Shown here piece by piece: positions 61,201 to 64,000 of a stretch of 64,000 bases of DNA. Every line of letters begins with the position of its first letter. The stretch's first letter is position 1. Source of the DNA: Meandrina meandrites. Taxonomy: Eukaryota > Cnidaria > Anthozoa > Scleractinia > Meandrinidae. The translations under genes and the position numbers were made by a program. The DNA lies in assembly GCA_963693305.1 (NCBI GenBank), contig OY855905.1:15391237-15455236 (forward strand), read 5' to 3'. The notes below the pieces were generated by a model. It was not told the origin of the DNA. It did not search any database and saw only the letters and a list, made by a program, of their open reading frames with translations.

Positions 61201-61422
61201 TCTATAATCACATCACTCAAACAAGAAAACTATTGTCTTCACCAATTTTTATTGATCTTCTAGGTTCTGTGGAAAGGTAGAGTTTGCAATCCTGAAAAAA
61301 TAGTTTGTGATGAAGACACAAGAGCACTTCATAACTTGAACGTGAAAGTTCATGGAGACAGTCGTGTTGTGATGTGTTTGATCCCATTTGGTGATGGTGT
61401 TACGATAGCAATGAAGCTTTGA
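46297..61422 (+). CDS. COMTD1: catechol O-methyltransferase domain-containing protein 1 homologue, about 264 aa, 6 exons, with an apparent 1-base frameshift in exon 1
   Basis: Exons: 46297-46511, 52035-52140, 58310-58434, 59835-59889, 60277-60410 and 61264-61422, all GT-AG. The N-terminus ([20 protein letters not shown]) is a membrane anchor as in COMTD1. Then come [31 protein letters not shown] (SAM motif I), [29 protein letters not shown] (metal-binding Asp), [19 protein letters not shown] and a [12 protein letters not shown] end. The family are class I Mg-dependent SAM O-methyltransferases; the COMTD1 substrate is uncertain and it is linked to mitochondria or ER membranes. In exon 1 the anchor is in frame 0, but sequence from [12 protein letters not shown] onward is shifted. 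One base missing at the T5 run near 46421-46425 explains this and restores intron phase (215 becomes 216). It may be a sequencing error or a true lesion. Confidence 0.9.
46823..48297. mobile_element. hAT-like element with CAAGGCTGCTGCCTAA ends (1475 bp)
   Basis: CAAGGCTGCTGCCTAA at the left and TTAGGCAGCAGCCTTG at the right, flanked by ATTTTG on both sides (46817-46822 and 48298-48303). Subterminal sequence includes TTTAGTCGCC and GGCGACCGGGCGCC at the right and AGGAGCCC boxes at the left, plus a 19-base poly-C tract at 47002-47020. No transposase. In COMTD1 intron 1. Confidence 0.82.
48491..49487. mobile_element. AT-rich DNA element with CAGGACAACTC ends (997 bp)
   Basis: CAGGACAACTCGGAT on the left and ATCTGAGTTGTCCTG on the right, flanked by ATATTT on both sides (48485-48490 and 49488-49493). 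Both ends carry arrays of self-complementary units such as GATTAATATTAATC and GATTATTATAATC, giving many possible hairpins. Central part 48736-49240 is ordinary sequence without a gene. Confidence 0.8.
49832..50245. mobile_element. Harbinger-like MITE with GGCCATCCCC ends (414 bp)
   Basis: GGCCATCCCCTTTTTTT and AAAAAAAAGGGGATGGCC as inverted ends, flanked by TAA on each side (49829-49831 and 50246-50248). A 92-residue frame inside has no domain. In COMTD1 intron 1. Confidence 0.78.
50709..51015 (+). repeat. imperfect tandem duplication
   Basis: AAGAGATATGCTTGATTAAG with GTGATTTATCTTTTTGTG and AATATCTCCATAACGAA occurs at about 50723-50805 and again at about 50895-51010, spacing close to 180 bases. 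Non-coding. Confidence 0.6.
52498..52530. repeat. perfect hairpin
   Basis: GCTATATTCACCTC, a 5-base loop GCTAG, then GAGGTGAATATAGC. It is probably the core of a small palindromic repeat like the one at 23711, in COMTD1 intron 2. Confidence 0.7.
52960..53150. mobile_element. MITE with GTGTGGTTCCAGAAAATATC ends (191 bp)
   Basis: The left arm continues CATACTCCCCCC; the right arm is the complement GGGGGGGTATGGATATT then CTGGAACCACAC. Almost fully palindromic, non-coding, in COMTD1 intron 2. Inner GGAAATTCC-type repeats also face each other. Confidence 0.8.
53341..53580. repeat. dispersed repeat related to 11940-12132 and to the R1 end
   Basis: 53341-53510 matches 11940-12100. 53515-53575 is the stem-loop end of repeat R1 in inverted orientation (CTCCTGCACGCTTAGCGTGC). 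This shows what the sequence before Gypsy copy B looked like before interruption. Confidence 0.7.
53828..55011 (+). repeat. 592-bp direct tandem duplication
   Basis: Unit 1 is 53828-54419 and unit 2 is 54420-55011, aligned without length difference and with few base changes. Each unit contains a short cysteine-rich frame. In COMTD1 intron 2. Confidence 0.93.
53847..53996 (+). CDS. possible 49-aa cysteine-rich peptide frame in tandem unit 1
   Basis: ATG followed by a hydrophobic start [11 protein letters not shown], then KR and a tail with spaced cysteines ([20 protein letters not shown]). The ATG is ACG in unit 2 and the frame there opens earlier (54355). Between the units three of the four differences in this stretch change the residue, so no constraint is evident. 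No family recognised. It may be chance in a repeat. Confidence 0.2.
   Translation: MLFFILFCIGCKRSKLQADKFKFACFRPCTACTIDVQFPECVLIDCCED
55075..55516. mobile_element. compound palindromic MITE
   Basis: AATTAATCAAAACTATAAC (55077) is mirrored by GTTATAGTTTTGATTAATT (to 55366). A second palindrome, TGGTAACAGGACT to AGTCCTATTACCA, with ATTGGACTC and GTCCAATT boxes, spans 55366-55516. Non-coding, in COMTD1 intron 2. Confidence 0.7.
55667..56485. mobile_element. hAT-like family 1 element, intact copy (819 bp)
   Basis: Perfect ends CAGGGTCCGAAATT and AATTTCGGACCCTG. Flanks are CTGACTC and CTGACTG. Many AGTCGCC and GGCGACC boxes lie next to both ends. It shows the structure of the 6464-8646 copy without the nested hAT. 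No transposase. Confidence 0.88.
56521..57290 (+). pseudogene. 3' end of a LINE (CR1/L2/Jockey-like reverse transcriptase C-terminus)
   Basis: A frame reads [36 protein letters not shown] and [20 protein letters not shown]. After a TAG at 56800-56802 it continues as [41 protein letters not shown]. This is the typical post-RT region of non-LTR retrotransposons. It is followed by an AT-rich 3' UTR and AATAAAGTGATTGATTGATGG, leading straight into the GATG array. 5'-truncated, same strand as COMTD1. Confidence 0.85.
57291..58104 (+). repeat. 814-bp perfect (GATG)n array
   Basis: About 203 uninterrupted copies of GATG with no substitutions. It begins at the tail of the LINE remnant. All frames are open and give false proteins of MDGW or IHPS repeats. 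Confidence 0.98.
58996..59145. repeat. interstitial telomere-like repeats, inverted
   Basis: Degenerate CCCTAA units (58996-59085) are followed by TTAGGG units (59075-59145). In COMTD1 intron 3. The order is CCCTAA then TTAGGG. Confidence 0.85.
59160..59250. repeat. short tandem repeat near telomere-like block
   Basis: A unit like TTTGCTTGCGGTTAGCTTTC is repeated about three times with changes (ending with TCTGCTTGCAGTTAGCTC). Confidence 0.6.
61026..61206. mobile_element. MITE with TATAGAGCGTTTTCA ends (181 bp)
   Basis: Left TATAGAGCGTTTTCA and right TGAAAACGCTCTATA, with a TA or TATA target. Inner CGGCCATATTGG and CCAATACGGCTGCCG continue the palindrome. In COMTD1 intron 5, ending 57 bases before exon 6. 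Confidence 0.82.
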
Positions 61423-61454
61423 ATTATAATGTTTATACATTCCTTCCCCAGCGC

Positions 61455-61791
61455 CACCTAACTTGAACTGTGAGACTAAAACCTCGTCTATACATGATTC
61501 GATGTGACCGCTGTAATTTACAATATATAGGAGAGACTAAACGTCGTTTAAAAGACCAATTCAATGAACACCGCCGTACCATAGATAACCCTAACACTAA
61601 ATCGAAACCTAATACAGTCGCAGAACATTTCCTTTCCTCTCCTAACCACACTGCTAACGCCATGCAATTAATCCCGAACTGAAAATCTTTTCTAACTGGG
61701 ACTCAATCCGTAAGGCCAGGGAAGCCTTTTTAATCGTAAAAGACAGGACAATTGATCCTGACGGTCTTAACATCCGCGAAGAAACATACTA
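61455..61791 (+). pseudogene. Penelope-like retroelement fragment, GIY-YIG endonuclease region 2
   Basis: RLKPRLYMIRCDRCNLQYIG then ETKRRLKDQFNEHRR gives the CxxC and GIY-YIG core (LQYIGET with Arg further on). After a frameshift near 61675 it continues ELKIFSNWDSIRKAREAFLI and DRTIDPDGLNIREETY, then stop. It lies 30 bases past the COMTD1 stop on the same strand, so COMTD1's 3' UTR may run into it. Confidence 0.88.
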
Positions 61792-62233
61792 GTTTTACTA
61801 GAAACATACTAGAAACATTTCTAGTTTCTAGAACCTGTACTGTTTTTTTAAGCTATTTTACTATTTTATACCCCATTCACACCAAAGCTTAAACATGTTT
61901 AAATGTTGTTTAGTGAAACACGGTTTAAAATTGTTTTCTTCATGGAAGTTGCTGACTGATGTTTATCGACTTCAAATTTGGCACAATGAAAGTACAAGTT
62001 AGAGCATACTTGAACCCTGTGTAAAATTTAGTCTGTCAGTTGTCTCTTGCTGATTTTCATTTTCTTAAACCTGGTTTAACTAAACATGTTTTGTTGGTGT
62101 GAATCAGGTGTAGTTATTTTACTTTATTTTTAGTTTATTTCACATTGTCAATTTAATTAGTTTACGTATTTCCGGTATTACGCAAAATACCAATCACTGC
62201 ATATAATACACCCCTTCCAATGTAAACTCCCAC

Positions 62234-62276
62234 TGTACCTGAAGAAGGCTGGTCTGGCCAGCCGAAATATAGTACA
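62234..62276 (+). ncRNA. candidate hammerhead ribozyme of the Penelope-like element
   Basis: Stem I TGTAC (62234-62238) pairs with GTACA (62272-62276). The core CTGAAGA is at 62239-62245, stem II is GGCTGG/CCAGCC with a short loop, GAAA is at 62264-62267, then a minimal stem III and T70-A71 as the cleavage pair before GTACA. This fits the CUGANGA...GAAA consensus. Penelope-like elements are known to carry type I hammerheads in their flanking repeats. It lies about 440 bases after the endonuclease stop, where one would be expected. Confidence 0.65.
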
Positions 62277-62482
62277 CCAAATTTAAAATCTTTCTTCATT
62301 GTATCGGTCTCTGCTTTTTTATATTTTTCTTGCTCGTAGTTTATGACTGCATAGCGAACGCCTCGCTTCCTTGGCTAAATGCATGCCCTCATCGTCAGTG
62401 CCTTGCGTAGTGCGTCGCTGGATAAATAGTTAAACATATCTTTGGCGAATTTAAAGCAAGGTAAAAGCAAACAGTAGCGATA

Positions 62483-63182
62483 TCAAACATAGGCACGCTG
62501 AGCGTGCAGGAGTTATTTTTTCAATTGATTGGGTGGCTTGGGGTAGAACTGGGTGTTAGTCCTGTTGGGGTGGTTTATTTCATGGGTTGAGCTATTTGTG
62601 CATGGTGCATGTGCACGGTCCATCGCGCCGACAAAGAGCTACTTTTGGAAAAATAACTCACAAACAATTTAAAAAGAAATTGTGCAAATGTTCCAAACGT
62701 TAGGCCGCTTCCCTTGTAAATATGACTGGTGTACAACCGATCGATCGAACCATACTGTTGAAGACAAAAAATACGTCAGTAATTTCTTCAAAAATAAACA
62801 GACAAAAAAATCTGGTAGTCACTTTTAAGGTTACCTTGATGTTTAACTATCCATCCCCTTTCATTCCAATCCGAAAGAAAACCGCTAAGTACATCAGAAC
62901 ATGGATTGAAAACTGTTGACAACATTTACCGTAAACATGATCACAAAATCGCAAACACGCTCACTAAGAAAGCCAAATTGACCCAGAAATTGCAAACGAA
63001 TAGCCAGATGGAACAAGAACAAAGTGTTCTCGGGTTTCTGAAATGGCTCCATTAGTTTCATCATCAATATAAAACAGAAACCTTTCTGCAAGCAATGACG
63101 GGTTTCTTTTGACAAACGCGAGAAACAAACAACTCTAGTCACCAGTGCATTTCGGCCAAACCACCTGACAATTTTACTTGGA
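62483..63182 (+). repeat. dispersed repeat R1, copy 2 (about 700 bp)
   Basis: Same start and end as the copy at 13557-14253, same orientation, with scattered base changes (GCTGAGCGTGC replaces GCTAAGCGTGC, so the stem has a mismatch here). Confidence 0.8.
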
Positions 63183-63690
63183 AATTGGTTGTAGAAATGA
63201 ACTGTTTGACTGAACAGGCGTCATGCTATAGCATCAAAGTACACTTCGAATGCACAGTAAATAGGCTAATTTCAGATTGCTTCAATAATTAAATTTAAAT
63301 CTCAAAATTAATCTTAAAATCACATTCTTGACATTTCAATTATTGGATAAATAAGCACAAGTACACGGCCCAGCCTTTGCAGTGTTGATATCGTTTTTTA
63401 AAGCTCCCGACCATCCATTTTAATTCTCGTAAAAATTCTGCTACCAGAATATTTACTTAGTTACTAAACCTGCTAGTTGTTTGTTAGTTCGTAGTCCAAA
63501 AACATTTGGTCGCTTTAAAAGATTTTTTTAAAATCATAATTTTCTACCGCGGCTCGCTACAACAAGTCCGTCCCGAGCAGAAACAAATTCTATTTCTTTC
63601 GACCTTGTTCAAAATTGAGTCCAATAGGAAGCTTAGCTTTATGCATTCTACAAAAAGAATGCATTCTACAAACAAGGAAAACCATTACTT

Positions 63691-63876
63691 TTATTGAGAG
63701 CTAACCGTAAACAGGCTAACCTGGGAGTTTTTCAGGCTTACCGGAGTGCTATTTAGGCTAACCTGAGTGCAAGGTACACTCCGGTTAGCCGGAATGGCAT
63801 TCCGGTTAGCCGGAATGGCACTCCGGTTACCTTGAATATCACTCAGGTTAGCCTGTTTACGGTTAGCTCTCAATAA
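63691..63876. mobile_element. foldback MITE with TTATTGAGAGCTAACC ends (186 bp)
   Basis: The left arm TTATTGAGAGCTAACCGTAA is mirrored by TTACGGTTAGCTCTCAATAA. The arms continue through AGGCTAACCTG. The centre holds repeated CCGGTTAGCCGGAATGGCA units. A TA target is possible. Confidence 0.82.
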
Positions 63877-63887
63877 TGGAAATGGGT

Positions 63888-63990
63888 TTTGCTTGTTTCG
63901 GTGACTTTGTTTCCTTTCGCTCGTTTCGGCGGTTTCGTTTCGCTCGTTTCGGTGGTTTCGCTCGTTTCGTTTCGTTGTTTCGGGTTTTTA
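63888..63990. repeat. TTTCG-rich simple repeat
   Basis: Irregular GTTTCG/GCTCGTTTCG repeats near the window end. Confidence 0.8.
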
Positions 63991-64000
63991 GTACATGCCG

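Overview
The window is nuclear DNA of an animal. Split genes with GT-AG introns, a Ki-67 homologue, about 40 per cent GC, and dense BEL/Pao, Gypsy, Penelope-like, LINE, hAT-type and Harbinger-type repeats, with TTAGGG/CCCTAA arrays, fit an anthozoan cnidarian such as a stony coral. The organism is inferred, not proven.

Gene layout: (1) 17.7-20.9 kb, minus strand: a probable unidentified gene with a convincing first coding exon and a possible last exon. (2) 22.5-31.0 kb, plus strand: an 8-exon gene for a 219-residue armadillo-like helical protein; all splice phases close. (3) 31.7-46.0 kb, minus strand: a 6-exon Ki-67 (MKI67) homologue of about 1769 residues with FHA domain, RVSF phosphatase-docking motif, a 12-unit array of 21-residue TPLRK repeats, Ki-67-type repeats and a basic C-terminus. 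(4) 46.3-61.4 kb, plus strand: a 6-exon COMTD1-like O-methyltransferase whose first exon carries a 1-base frameshift at a T run. Genes 2 and 3 converge, with polyadenylation signals about 30 bases apart. Genes 3 and 4 diverge from a shared 336-base promoter region.

Repeat layout: 1-3.3 kb is a frameshifted BEL/Pao pol plus the start of its LTR. 4.7-13.5 kb holds two broken copies of one Gypsy family; the first contains a three-deep nest (hAT-like element, hAT element with 8-base target duplication, palindromic MITE). 13.5-16.2 kb is repeat or unassigned DNA. Introns of the three main genes are filled with foldback elements, MITEs, hAT-type elements, poly-G/C tracts, a LINE 3' end, an 814-base perfect GATG array and inverted telomere-like repeats. 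61.4-62.3 kb holds a Penelope-like endonuclease remnant followed by a candidate hammerhead ribozyme. The last 1.6 kb is repeats.

The host genes do not form one pathway. The notable arrangement is the head-to-head pairing of a mitotic chromosome protein (Ki-67) with a small-molecule methyltransferase (COMTD1). Nothing here looks like a defence locus, CRISPR array or gene cluster. The most unusual items are the Ki-67 repeat architecture, the 974-base near-perfect foldback inside an intron, the four-layer transposon nest, the shared subterminal motif among transposon families with different ends, and the candidate ribozyme.
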